Source: Mumia quercus
Lineage (GTDB): Bacteria; Actinomycetota; Actinomycetes; Propionibacteriales; Nocardioidaceae
Reading direction: 5' to 3'
Assembly (NCBI RefSeq): GCF_025506335.1
Contig: NZ_JANZYO010000001.1
Location: forward strand, 62,001 to 126,000
Length of the DNA stretch: 64,000 nucleotides
The position numbers were made by a program, and so were the translations under genes. Shown here piece by piece: positions 34,269 to 42,438 of this stretch (the first letter of the stretch is position 1; each line of letters starts with the position of its first letter). Under the pieces are notes generated by a model. The model saw only the letters and a list, made by a program, of their open reading frames with translations, had not been told where the DNA came from and ran no database searches.

Positions 34269-34353
34269 GGTGGCGTGTCCGAGCGGCCGAAGGTGCAACA
34301 CTCGAAATGTTGTGTAGGGAAACCTACCGTGGGTTCAAATCCCACCGCCACCG
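34269..34353 (+). tRNA. tRNA-Ser(CGA)
   Basis: An 85-base class II tRNA. The acceptor stem GGTGGCG pairs with CGCCACC (34346-34352), G is the discriminator, and the anticodon loop CTCGAAA gives CGA. The long variable arm is TAGG-GAAA-CCTA and the T arm is GTGGG-TTCAAAT-CCCAC. CCA is not encoded. It reads UCG codons. Confidence 0.95.
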
Positions 34354-34358
34354 CCGTA

Positions 34359-34390
34359 CGAACCCCGCCCGGGATCCCGGGCGGGGTTCG
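34359..34390. terminator. Perfect 32-bp palindromic terminator after tRNA-Ser
   Basis: Arms of 16 bases (34359-34374 and 34375-34390) pair perfectly around a central GGATCC, directly after the tRNA and followed by GTGCTTTCGGTGCTTTCG. It lies between the tRNA and the convergent HAD gene and should stop transcription from both sides. Confidence 0.75.
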
Positions 34391-34422
34391 GTGCTTTCGG
34401 TGCTTTCGGGGCGCTCTCGGCC

Positions 34423-35076
34423 TCAGCGCAGGTCGGCGACCAGCGCGGGCGTGACCTCGCCGACCTGCTCGACGACCACGTCGGCGAGCGCGAGCGCGTC
34501 GGGGTCGGGCGGGAAGGCGCGGTTCGGCACCGCGACGACGGCCATCCCGGCAGCGTGTGCGGCGCGCAGTCCGCTGGAGGAGTCCTCGACGGCGACGCAC
34601 GCGTCCGCCGCCACTCCCAGCTGTCGGGCGGCCTCGAGGTAGACGTCCGGGTCGGGTTTGCCTCGGTCGACCTCCTCGCTCGACACGACCACATCGAAGT
34701 GGTCGGCGATGCCGGCGAGCTCGAGGACGAGCTCGATCAGCCTCCGGTTCGACGAGGAGGCGACCGCGAGCCGGTACGAGGCGGCGAGGGCGGTGACCGC
34801 GTCGACGGCGCCGGGGAGCAGCGGGAGGTCGTCGCGGTAGCCGTCCGCCATCGCGTCGACGACCTCGCGGCCGATCTGCTCGGGCGTGCCGGGGACGCCG
34901 AGCTCCTCGTGGAGGTACCGCTCCCACTCCGGTGCACTCATGCCCTGCATCGCGCGCGTCGCCTCGTCGGGGAACGGCCGGCCGGCCGCGGCGACGAGCT
35001 CGCGGCGTACGGCGTCCCACCGTTCCTCGGAGTCGATCAGCACGCCGTCCATGTCGAACACGACGGATTCAGTCAT
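34423..35076 (-). CDS. HAD-superfamily phosphatase (beta-phosphoglucomutase-like)
   Basis: A 217-residue HAD hydrolase. Motif I is VVFDMDGVLIDSE (two Asp), motif II Ser is in LAVASSSNRR, motif III Lys is in DRGKPDPDVYLEAARQLGV and motif IV is VAVEDSSSGLRAAHAAGM. The alpha-helical cap after motif I places it in the CbbY/PGMB subgroup, which includes sugar-phosphate phosphatases and beta-phosphoglucomutase. The substrate is unknown. It is convergent with the tRNA gene. Confidence 0.9.
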   Translation of the reverse strand: MTESVVFDMDGVLIDSEERWDAVRRELVAAAGRPFPDEATRAMQGMSAPEWERYLHEELGVPGTPEQIGREVVDAMADGYRDDLPLLPGAVDAVTALAASYRLAVASSSNRRLIELVLELAGIADHFDVVVSSEEVDRGKPDPDVYLEAARQLGVAADACVAVEDSSSGLRAAHAAGMAVVAVPNRAFPPDPDALALADVVVEQVGEVTPALVADLR

Positions 35077-35221
35077 GCCGGGAGCCTAGCGACGCGGGAA
35101 CCGGCGAATTTGTGACACAGAGTTGCGCATGGGTTTACGTCCGCCTCTCTCGGGGCACCCACGCGGCCAAGCACCCGCGAGAACGGTGCCCCCGGCACGG
35201 CGTACCCACCCAGGAGCCACC

Positions 35222-36169
35222 ATGACCGACCCTCGCCCTCTCGCCGACCTCGACCCCGCCCGCCCTCCACTCGTCACCGGCCGACGGGCGTTCCTCGTCC
35301 GTGCCGGCGTCCTCGGCCTCGCCGTGGCGCTCCCGCCGGCGCTGGCCGGGCCTCCCTCGGCGGGCGCCGCGGCGCCGACCGCGACCGCCGACGTCATCGA
35401 GGACCTCATGAGGTGGTTGCGGCCGCAGCTGCAGCGCCTGGCGTTCGACACGTTCAGCGGAGTCGCGGCCTTCTGCCTCCCCGGACCCGACCTCTACTCG
35501 CTGCGCCAGCTCGAGGTGCGCGCCGAGGCGGGTGGCGTCGCGACGAAGACGCCCCAGTTCCTCATGGACACGATCGACGGCTATCTGCCGCTCCCGGACG
35601 CGATCGTCGTCCCCCTCATGACCGAGGGCACGCGCGAGCTCGGCTCGCTGCCGACGCCGCTGCCGCTGTCGCTGCGGCGGGTCGGGCTGTCGCGGGCGCA
35701 GCGCGTCGACGAGGCGCTCACGCTCGTGCTCGAGAACGACGAGCACCTCCCGGCCTCCATCGTCATCGCGCTGCTGCTCAACGTCACCGCGAGCGTGCTC
35801 GTGCCGGCATCGCTGTTCCGGATCGGCTTCGACTCGCCCTTCGCGCGCCTGCGCTACACCGAGAAGGCACGCGTGTTCGCCGACCTCGAAGGGCCTGAGC
35901 CCTCGGTGGTGGCCGCGCTGCGACCGCTCGTGGGCGACTTCCTCGCCGACGAGCTGCGTTCCCTGATCCGCTTCCTCTCGATGGCGATGCTGGCGCTGCC
36001 CTCGGACGGGATGTACAGCGAGCAGTCGACGTTCGACCGCGCCACGCGTCAGCTCGTCCGCCGCCCGATCGGGTGGGACCAGACGCGCTACCTGCCCGGG
36101 CGTACGCGGCCGCCGGACGGACATCCGGAGCTGCTCGGCTACTACCAGGGCCGGACGGAGGTGGCGTGA
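35222..36169 (+). CDS. Tat-exported small subunit of a GMC-type dehydrogenase (putative)
   Basis: A 315-residue protein with a twin-arginine signal (GRRAFLVRAGVLGLAVALPPAL, about residues 20-42) behind CAGGAG. The mature part is mostly helical with hydrophobic segments (IVIALLLNVTASVLVPASLF) and no recognised catalytic motif. Its stop overlaps the start of the GMC flavoprotein gene (TGATG). Tat-exported small proteins encoded ahead of GMC dehydrogenases, such as gluconate 2-dehydrogenase subunit 3, carry the large subunit across the membrane. I infer the same here; homology to that family is not shown. Confidence 0.6.
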   Translation: MTDPRPLADLDPARPPLVTGRRAFLVRAGVLGLAVALPPALAGPPSAGAAAPTATADVIEDLMRWLRPQLQRLAFDTFSGVAAFCLPGPDLYSLRQLEVRAEAGGVATKTPQFLMDTIDGYLPLPDAIVVPLMTEGTRELGSLPTPLPLSLRRVGLSRAQRVDEALTLVLENDEHLPASIVIALLLNVTASVLVPASLFRIGFDSPFARLRYTEKARVFADLEGPEPSVVAALRPLVGDFLADELRSLIRFLSMAMLALPSDGMYSEQSTFDRATRQLVRRPIGWDQTRYLPGRTRPPDGHPELLGYYQGRTEVA

Positions 36170-37933
36170 TGCGTGACGTCATCGTCGTCGGCGCCGGTGG
36201 CGGCGGCCCCGTCGTCGCCGCCGAGCTGGCCGGTCGTGGTCTCGACGTGCTGCTGCTCGAGGCCGGGGCCGCCCACGACAACCCGGAGCAGGAGTGGACC
36301 CATTTCGAGAACGACGCCTTCAACCCGAAGGACGGCTACTTCCGGGTCGGCCCTCGGGACCGGTCGCGCCCGGCCTGGATCCGCGACCAGCCGCAGAACT
36401 CCTACATCTGGAACGTGACCGGCGTCGGGGGCACGACGCTGCACTACTACGGCAACAGCCCGCGGGCTTACCAGGGCGCGTTCGCGGGGTACGACGGCGC
36501 GGACCGCGGTGCGTACGACACCGCGCACGCGTTCCCGTTCGGCTACGACGAGCTCGTGCCGTACTACGAGTGGGTCGAGGCGACGCTGCCGGTCCAGACC
36601 GCGCCCATGGGCCGAAAGGAGCGGGTGTTCTTCGACGGCTGCGAGGCGCTCGGGCTGCCGGTGCAGACGACCAAGGACACCCACGGCGTCGCCTTCCGGC
36701 CGCAGGAGAACGCGATCCTCCAGCCTCACGGCACGGCGGGCCGGACCTCGGACTCGTCCTTGCTGCACTACCCGCAGGCGCAGGGATGCACGTTCTGCGG
36801 CTTCTGCGCGCAGGGCTGCCGCTCACCGCTCGACGCGCCGCGCAACCTCGTCGCCAAGCGCTCGACCGACAACAGCTACGTGCCGATGGCCGTGACCGCG
36901 AGCGCGTGGTCCTCGGGCGGTCGCGACGCGACGCTGGTGACCGACGCGTTCGTCACGCAGGTCCACACCGAGGTGCGTGACGGGGAGCGCGTGGCGACCG
37001 GCGTGACGTACCGGACCAACGACGACAAGGACACCGTCCCGCGAGGACGCCCGGGTCGTGGTGCTGGCCGGAGGCTGTGTGGAGACGCCGAGGCTGTGGC
37101 TGTCCTCGGAGCTGCCCAACCCCAACGACTGGGTCGGCCGCGGGCTGACCGACCACGCGCTGGACTGGATCGTCGGCACGTTCGACAAGGACACCGGGGC
37201 CTCGCGGGGCCCGGCGTCGGCGGCCCGCGCGGAGTTCCCCGGTTACGGGTGCATCGAGCAGGGCGGGCTCCCGCCAGCGCTCCAGGCCTTCAGCATGAGC
37301 TTCAGCGGCAGCGGGATCAGATGCCAGTACGACCTCGGCCGCGGGAAGCGGGGGGCGTGGGACGGCAGCTCGGGGCGGCTCGCCGGTTCGGAGCTCAAGG
37401 AGGTGATGGGCCGCGGCATCGACCGGCTGCTCAGCCTGCTCGTCATCACCGCCGACGACGTCGAGGCCCGCAACCGCGTCCGCCTCCCTCCGCTCTACCC
37501 GCGAGACGAGCACGGGGCCCCGGCCCGCGTGGAGCTCGACGGGTCGCGGCGCTCCCCGGCGACGGTCCGACGGCGCGACTACCTGGCGAACCGTGCGGCC
37601 GAGATCCTGCGTGCGGCAGGGGCGAAGAAGGTCTACCGCATCGACTGGGCGCCGCTGATCCTCCACACGCAGTCGTCGATGCGGATGGGGGCCGACCCTG
37701 CGACCTCCGTGCTGGACGAGCGGTGCGAGGCGCGGGGGGTCAAGCGGCTGTTCGTCGCGGACAACTCAGCGCTGGCGAACTCCCTCGGCGGGCCCAACCC
37801 GACGCTGACGACCCAGGCGCTGGCGACACGCACCGCGGAGACGATCTTCTCCACCTACTTCGGCGGGGACCCGTGGGTACGGACGGAGGCGCCCGTCCCT
37901 TCGACCGACCCGCGGATCAGCGCGGCGCTGTGA
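36169..37933 (+). pseudogene. GMC-family FAD dehydrogenase interrupted by a one-base frameshift
   Basis: Residues 1 to about 290 are a GMC oxidoreductase: DVIVVGAGGGGPVVAAELAGRGLDVLLLEAG (FAD site), NVTGVGGTTLHYYGNSPR and a Cys-rich GCTFCGFCAQGC. At CCC 37038-37040 the frame is lost. Removing one C gives V-R-E-D-A-R-V-V-V-L-A-G-G-C and continues in the +1 frame to the stop at 37933 with the rest of the family (VVLAGGCVETPRLWLSS, then SSMRMGADPATSVLDERCEARGVKRLFVADNSALANSLGGPNPTLTTQALATRTAE). The repaired protein would be about 587 residues. As read, translation would run on in the wrong frame to 37992. Either a sequencing error or a real recent mutation. Confidence 0.85.
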
Positions 37934-37954
37934 GCGGGTCGGGCGCCGGCGGCG

Positions 37955-38902
37955 TCAGCCCTCGGCGCGACCCTGTCGCCAGTAGCCCATGAACGCGACC
38001 GAGCGGCGGTCGAGCCCGCGCTCGCTCACGAGGAACCGGCGCAGCGTCTTGATCGTCGACGCCTCGCCGGCCAGCCACGCGTACAGATCGCCCTGCGGTG
38101 GCAGCGGGAGCCCGACGTCGTCCAGAGGGACCTCCCAGAGGATCTCGCTGTCGACGTCGACGTCCTCGAGCGCACGGGTCGAGGGGGCGACCGTCTCGAC
38201 CCGGGTACGCACGCCGGCGAGCAGGTCGTCGGCGGCGCGGCGGACCGCCGGGACGAGGTGCGCACCGTGCTCGCCGCCCTCGCGGGCGACCCACGTGAGC
38301 GCCATCCCGCGGGGCCGGGTGAGCTCGGTGAAGTCCTCGGCGTACGGCACCTCGACGACGACGTGCCCGCTGGTCGAGGCCGGCAGGTCCTCGAGGATCC
38401 GGCTGATCGCGGGCAGTGCGGTCTCGTCGCCGACGAGCAGGAGCGGGTGCCCGGGGTCGGGGACGGCGAACTCGATCGCGCCGTGCGGACCCGGGTGGAG
38501 CGCGTTCGGGCCCATCAGCGCTCCGCGCGTGCCCGGCCGGCAGGTCGCCGCGTACCGGCCGGCAGGTCCGGTGGGGCCGTGGAGGACGACGTCGACGTCG
38601 ACCTCGCGAAGCTCCGGGCGGACGTAGCGGATCGTGTACGTACGGATGGGGTTGCGGTGCTCGTCGGGGAGGCTGCGCCACTGGTCGTACCAGTCGAGCC
38701 CGCTCGGGACGTGGTCGTACCCGCCGGTCGCGTCGGGCAGGACGAGCTTGATGCGCTGGTCGAAGCCGTTGTCGGCGATCTGGTCGAGGTCGTCACCGCG
38801 GAACGTGAGACGGACGAACGAGCGGGAGAGCACCTGCGTACGCGCGACCTCGACGTCGAAGAAGCGCCAGGCGGCGACGGCGGTGTCGGTCGTGGTGCTC
38901 AC
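37955..38902 (-). CDS. Siderophore-interacting protein (FAD-dependent ferric-siderophore reductase)
   Basis: A 315-residue SIP/ViuB-family flavoprotein. The FAD-binding barrel includes FVRLTFRGDDLDQI and RTYTIRYVRPELREVDVDVVLHGPTGPAGRYAATCRPG. The NAD(P)H-binding half has LLVGDETALPAISRILEDLP, and the C-terminal YAWLAGEASTIKTLRRFLVSERGLDRRSVAFMGYWRQGRAE is the strongest signature. It reduces ferric siderophores in the cytosol to release iron. GTG 38902 has a GAGGAGAA ribosome site. The DtxR-type iron box 27 bases upstream implies repression when iron is plentiful. Confidence 0.95.
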   Translation of the reverse strand: MSTTTDTAVAAWRFFDVEVARTQVLSRSFVRLTFRGDDLDQIADNGFDQRIKLVLPDATGGYDHVPSGLDWYDQWRSLPDEHRNPIRTYTIRYVRPELREVDVDVVLHGPTGPAGRYAATCRPGTRGALMGPNALHPGPHGAIEFAVPDPGHPLLLVGDETALPAISRILEDLPASTSGHVVVEVPYAEDFTELTRPRGMALTWVAREGGEHGAHLVPAVRRAADDLLAGVRTRVETVAPSTRALEDVDVDSEILWEVPLDDVGLPLPPQGDLYAWLAGEASTIKTLRRFLVSERGLDRRSVAFMGYWRQGRAEG

Positions 38903-38928
38903 GGATTCTCCTCGTTCGGAAGCGCATC

Positions 38929-38947
38929 TCAGGTAAGGCTAACCAAA
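38929..38947 (-). promoter_or_regulatory. DtxR/IdeR iron box
   Basis: TCAGGTAAGGCTAACCAAA (its complement reads TTTGGTTAGCCTTACCTGA) closely matches the 19-bp DtxR/IdeR consensus TTAGGTTAGGCTAACCTAA. It is placed just upstream of the siderophore-interacting protein gene. Confidence 0.85.
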
Positions 38948-39035
38948 GCCGGCCAGATGGTCCAGCAGTTGCCGAGCGGACCTAGTGAACTCCCATTAAC
39001 CTTCGGGCAGCGGACCCTGCGACGAAGGAGCCCCG

Positions 39036-40277
39036 ATGTCGACTCCACGCCAGCTCATCACCGTCCCAGCCCTCGCGCTCGTCCTGAGCGCCGGGCTCCT
39101 CACCACCACCGGCGGTCCCGCTGCCGGTGACGAAGCCCCCACCTCCGCCGAGACCGCGACGGTCACTACCGTCCAACGTCAGGTGGCCCAACGACTGACC
39201 GCCCTTCTCACCCCCCGAGGCGCGAAGCCCGCCGACGGCGTCCCCGTCGGCCTCGACGCCGGGATCATCGGAGTCATCGGCAGCGCCGCCGACGGCTACG
39301 AGGTCGTCGTCACCCGTGAGACCGACCCGGCCGCGCTGATCGCGCGGGTGACGTCGGGTCTTCCCCCCTCGGCACGTGCCAACCTCACGGTCACGAAGTC
39401 CGAGCGCAGCGCGGACGAGCTGCGGACGGCCTGGCGACAGGTCATGGCGCAGGAGTGGGCCGACGACGCCGCTCAGCGCAGCAGCTTCAGCATGGACCTC
39501 GATCCCGAGCTCGAGTCGGTGGTCGTCGACGTCGAGGGGGCGGCACCTGCCGCAGGTCGTCTCGACGTCGCGCGGGCACCGGTCGAGGGCGTCAAGCCAG
39601 GCGCCGTCGTCGTCCGCTACAGCGGCGAGAGCGCCCGGGCCTCGCGCAACTCCGACACCTCGCCGCACTGGGGCGGTGCCCGCATCACGGCCGGCTCGAC
39701 CGGGTGCACCTCCGGGTTCACGGTGAAGAGCAAGTCGTCGAGCACGCGCTACTCCGTCACCGCGGGACACTGTGGTCCCAACGGCACGTCGTGGTACTCC
39801 GGCTCGTACTTCTTCGGGAACACCGCCGGGCGCACCAGCTACCCCGAGTACGACCAGGCGCGCCTGGCCGGCTCGACGTACACGAACTCGATCTACACCG
39901 ACGGCCTCGACAACTTCACCACCCGCGTGGTCACCGGCGCCAACGACGGCGACGTGGGTGACTCGGTGTGCCTGTCGGGCCAGGTGACGAAGTCGGTGTG
40001 CGGGGTCGAGATCAAGAGCCTCTCCGCGACGTACTGCGACGACCCGGACATCCCGGCGACCTGCACGACGTACCTCATGCGAGGCCGACGCAGCGACGAC
40101 CGGGTGATCGTCCGCAGGGGCGACAGCGGCGGCCCTGTCTACCAGCGCAACTCCACGCTCCCGCGTGCCTCCATCCGAGGCATGATCATCGCCTACGACA
40201 TGGGCGGCATCCGGGTGTACGCCGAGCGCTACAACTCGATCTCCAACCACCTCGGAGTGGTGGCGATCACCAGCTGA
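39036..40277 (+). CDS. Secreted chymotrypsin-like serine protease (S1, streptogrisin-like)
   Basis: A 413-residue preproprotein with GAAGGAG ahead of ATG 39036. A signal peptide is followed by a pro-region of about 170 residues (DGYEVVVTRETDPAALIARVTSGLPPSARANLTV) and a protease domain. The triad is visible as His in SVTAGHCG, Asp in YPEYDQARL and Ser in RRGDSGGPVY. Cys pairs (GCTSGF with GHCG, VCLSG with VCG, YCDD with TCTTY) suggest three disulfides, as in streptogrisins. It is probably an extracellular scavenging protease. It ends at a shared bidirectional hairpin. Confidence 0.9.
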   Translation: MSTPRQLITVPALALVLSAGLLTTTGGPAAGDEAPTSAETATVTTVQRQVAQRLTALLTPRGAKPADGVPVGLDAGIIGVIGSAADGYEVVVTRETDPAALIARVTSGLPPSARANLTVTKSERSADELRTAWRQVMAQEWADDAAQRSSFSMDLDPELESVVVDVEGAAPAAGRLDVARAPVEGVKPGAVVVRYSGESARASRNSDTSPHWGGARITAGSTGCTSGFTVKSKSSSTRYSVTAGHCGPNGTSWYSGSYFFGNTAGRTSYPEYDQARLAGSTYTNSIYTDGLDNFTTRVVTGANDGDVGDSVCLSGQVTKSVCGVEIKSLSATYCDDPDIPATCTTYLMRGRRSDDRVIVRRGDSGGPVYQRNSTLPRASIRGMIIAYDMGGIRVYAERYNSISNHLGVVAITS

Positions 40278-40285
40278 GCACGCGG

Positions 40286-40326
40286 GCCCGTGTCCTGGCG
40301 ACCGTACGCGTCGTCAGGACACGGGC
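40286..40326. terminator. Bidirectional hairpin terminator
   Basis: GCCCGTGTCCTG (40286-40297) pairs perfectly with CAGGACACGGGC (40315-40326) around a 17-base loop. It lies between the protease gene and the convergent LytR_C gene and covers the latter's last codons. Confidence 0.7.
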
Positions 40327-40844
40327 TCCGTCAGGTCCGGGACGCAGATCGTGACGCGGTTCTTGGCCTTCATCGACTCGATCGTCTTCTTCTTGAGGCC
40401 CTCGAACTTCTTGCCGATGAGGATCTCGACGTTGGCGTCGTCGCCGGGCACGCCCTTCGTGTACTGCACCTTGCCCTTGAACTGAGCGCCGACCAGGCGG
40501 GCGTCGACGCGGTTGGGCTCGCGGGCGACCACGCGGACGTTGCCGATCCGGGTGTCCTCGGGAGCGTTGGTGATCGTCCCGGGCAAGAAGCCTCGGGTCT
40601 GCAGGTTGATCATGGTGCGGTTGGCCAGGCCCGAGCGCTCGCTCGCGTTGAGGACGTTCACCCGCACCTGGTTGGTGGACAGCTGCTCGCCTCGGTCGAG
40701 CGTGCGGTTGCGGCAGGTGTCGGCAGCGACCTCCGGCAGGCTCGGCGGCTTGGCGAAGAGCAGGCGGACGCCCGTGTAGGTGCCGCCGACGAAGACGGCG
40801 ACGAGCACCGCCATCGTGAGGAACGTACGCAACCCCCGGGTCAT
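40314..40844 (-). CDS. LytR C-terminal domain protein, membrane-anchored
   Basis: A 176-residue protein with one N-terminal membrane helix (TFLTMAVLVAVFVGGTYTGVRLLF) and an exported LytR_C domain, VRVNVLNASERSGLANRTMINLQTRGFLPGTITNAP, through VEILIGKKFEGL. LytR_C domains often follow LytR-CpsA-Psr enzymes that attach polymers to peptidoglycan; here the catalytic domain is absent. ATG 40844 was chosen; the GTG at 40850 is an alternative that would overlap the upstream stop (GTGA). It is coupled to the small gene upstream. Confidence 0.8.
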   Translation of the reverse strand: MTRGLRTFLTMAVLVAVFVGGTYTGVRLLFAKPPSLPEVAADTCRNRTLDRGEQLSTNQVRVNVLNASERSGLANRTMINLQTRGFLPGTITNAPEDTRIGNVRVVAREPNRVDARLVGAQFKGKVQYTKGVPGDDANVEILIGKKFEGLKKKTIESMKAKNRVTICVPDLTEPVS

Positions 40845-40846
40845 GG

Positions 40847-41143
40847 TCACCTGTCCATCGTGTAGATGCGGGCGTGCATCACCTGGCGCTGCTGGAGGGC
40901 TGCGCGCAGCGCGCGGTGCAGACCGTCCTCCAGGTAGAGCCCGCCCTGCCAGCCGACGACGTGCGGGAAGAGGTCGCCGAAGAACGTGGAGTCCTCGTCG
41001 AGGAGGCTGGCCAGGTCGAGCTGGCGCTTGATGGTGATGAGCGTGTCGAGCCGGACCTGCTGCGGCGGCAGCTTCGCCCACTGGCTCTGGGTCAGGCCGT
41101 GCTCAGGGTACGGCTTGCCCTCGCCCACTCCTCGGAAGATCAC
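40847..41143 (-). CDS. Small conserved actinobacterial protein (VapB-like annotation)
   Basis: A 98-residue protein: IFRGVGEGKPYPEHGL, then VRLDTLITIKRQLDLASLLDEDSTFFGDLFPHVVGWQGGLYLEDGLHRALRAALQQRQVMHARI. I recall this family from many actinobacteria, often labelled VapB-type antitoxin. The YLEDGLHRALRAALQ segment also recalls a ParB-like substrate-binding turn. No toxin gene is adjacent; instead a LytR_C gene overlaps its end, and that pairing itself seems conserved. The antitoxin role is therefore doubtful. Confidence 0.7.
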   Translation of the reverse strand: MIFRGVGEGKPYPEHGLTQSQWAKLPPQQVRLDTLITIKRQLDLASLLDEDSTFFGDLFPHVVGWQGGLYLEDGLHRALRAALQQRQVMHARIYTMDR

Positions 41144-41256
41144 CCCTGCAGTCTAGTCAGGCCGACCTCGGCTCTCGCCGCCGCTCAGGGCACGTCGTCG
41201 CGCCGCGTACGACGACGGCCCGGACCGCGTCGTGCGGGCCGGGCCGTCGTGGCTGG

Positions 41257-41341
41257 CGGAGGATAGGGGATTCGAACCCCTGAGGGCGTTAACCCAACAC
41301 GCTTTCCAAGCGTGCGCACTAGGCCACTATGCGAATCCTCC
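41257..41341 (-). tRNA. tRNA-Ser(GGA)
   Basis: A class II tRNA read on the minus strand. Acceptor GGAGGAT (41341 down to 41335) pairs with ATCCTCC; the anticodon loop TTGGAAA gives GGA; there is a long variable arm and T arm AGGGG-TTCGAAT-CCCCT. The CCA tail appears encoded at 41256-41254. It reads UCC/UCU codons. Confidence 0.95.
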
Positions 41342-41436
41342 GCGAGCAGGGTACCCGTTCGCGCCTGGCGGCCGTGAATCGGGCCGGGGTCGAGCCCCGT
41401 GCCCGAGGACGTTGACCGTTGTCGGTAGGATGACGG

Positions 41437-41528
41437 CAGTCCCTCGCGCGGCGGTATCTCGCCCAACTCCCCCAGGGCCGGAAGGCAGCAAGGGTAAGTG
41501 AGCTCTATCGGGTGCGCGAGGGACCTTT
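41437..41528 (+). ncRNA. ffs: Signal recognition particle RNA, small bacterial type
   Basis: The conserved SRP domain IV sequence CAGGGCCGGAAGGCAGCA lies at 41473-41490. The ends pair: GTCCCTCGCGC (from 41439) with GCGCGAGGGAC (to about 41524), followed by a T-tract, which gives the roughly 90-base 4.5S-like RNA. A -10-like TAGGAT (41426-41431) lies 7 bases upstream. The RNA scaffolds Ffh for membrane-protein targeting. It precedes dnaX, as in many actinobacteria. Confidence 0.93.
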
Positions 41529-41570
41529 TCATGTCTGCACCCTCCCGGACCCCCGCGGGTCCATGCTGGG

Positions 41571-42164
41571 GTGATGTTCCTCGAAGAGCCGCCCCAGACC
41601 GACGCCGTCACCGCGATGTACGCCGGGGACCGAGACGCCGGCGGGTACGTGGACAACCTCACACGCCTGTGGGCCTGGCGCCCTGACGTGAACGACGCGT
41701 TCACCGCGGCGCGGGCGGCGGTCGCCAGCGACAGCGCGCTGACCGACGACGACCGGGCCGTCCTCGTCGTGGCGGCTGCGGCGGCCCGCGGCGACTCCTA
41801 CTGCTCGCTCGCGTGGGGGCGCCGGCTCGCCGGTCTCGCCGACCCGGCGACGGCCGCCTCGGTGATCGAGGGGCGGTGGGAGGTCCTCGAGCCGCGTGCG
41901 GCCGCGCTCGCGGCGTGGGCCGACGCGGTCGTCCGTGACCCGAACGCCACGTCGCCCGACGACGTCGCGCGACTGCGCTCCGTCGGCCTGGACGACCGTG
42001 CCGTGCTCGAGGCCACGGTGTTCGTCGCGCTCCGGCTCGCGTTCTCGACGGTGAACGATGCGCTGGGCGCGCGGCCCGACCGGCAGCTGGTCGAGACGTC
42101 GCCGCCCGAGGTGGTCGACGCGGTCACGTACGGGCGGCCGCCCGCGGACGAGCGTTCGGTGTGA
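41571..42164 (+). CDS. AhpD/carboxymuconolactone decarboxylase-like protein
   Basis: A 197-residue all-helical protein starting at GTG 41571 (ATG 41574 is equally possible). AVLVVAAAAARGDSYCSLAWGRRLAGL matches the position of the AhpD/CMD active motif, but the usual ExxxC..C pair is reduced to one Cys, so classic AhpD disulfide chemistry is unlikely. The C-terminal part (LDDRAVLEATVFVALRLAFSTVNDALGA) follows the peroxidase-related family. It lies between ffs and dnaX. Confidence 0.7.
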   Translation: MMFLEEPPQTDAVTAMYAGDRDAGGYVDNLTRLWAWRPDVNDAFTAARAAVASDSALTDDDRAVLVVAAAAARGDSYCSLAWGRRLAGLADPATAASVIEGRWEVLEPRAAALAAWADAVVRDPNATSPDDVARLRSVGLDDRAVLEATVFVALRLAFSTVNDALGARPDRQLVETSPPEVVDAVTYGRPPADERSV

Positions 42165-42352
42165 ACCGACGACTCCTGCCTGTGGGCGAAACTGTGGATG
42201 AACTCCCCATCTCTGTGGATGGCGTAGCGGTGCCTGTGTACGACCCTCTGGATAGCCGAAAAAGTCCCCGGATGCCCTTGCACGCCGGGCAAACAGCACG
42301 GTAGGACAGTGCAAGTGCGCCTCGGGCGCCGTGCGAGAAAGCAAACCCCCGG
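42165..42352. other. Upstream region of dnaX with DnaA-box-like motifs
   Basis: No gene is seen. TGTGGAT occurs at 42193-42199 (in TGTGGATGA) and 42214-42220 (in TGTGGATGG), 21 bp apart, each close to the actinobacterial DnaA box. There is no AT-rich unwinding region, so this is not an origin; DnaA control of dnaX is conceivable. Confidence 0.3.
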
Positions 42353-42384
42353 AAGGCCCCGCGACGCTGATGTCGTGGGGCCTT
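42353..42384 (+). terminator. Hairpin ahead of dnaX
   Basis: AAGGCCCCGCGAC (42353-42365) pairs with GTCGTGGGGCCTT (42372-42384), with one G-T pair and a 6-base loop. It ends 54 bases before the dnaX start. It may end read-through from upstream or attenuate dnaX. Confidence 0.5.
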
Positions 42385-42438
42385 GCGCATCAACGGCGGC
42401 CTCCGCCGACCGTCATGAGCGATCGTTAGGGTTGAGGC

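Noticed and set aside
34359-34390. Phage attachment site beside the tRNA-Ser gene
   Set aside because: The palindrome is a terminator; no second copy of the tRNA 3' end, integrase or phage gene is nearby.
37058-37933. Separate 291-residue protein
   Set aside because: It is the continuation of the GMC dehydrogenase in a shifted frame, lacks its own ribosome site and an FAD motif.
42193-42220. Replication origin near dnaX
   Set aside because: Only two imperfect DnaA-like boxes, no AT-rich stretch, and dnaA/dnaN/gyrB genes are absent.
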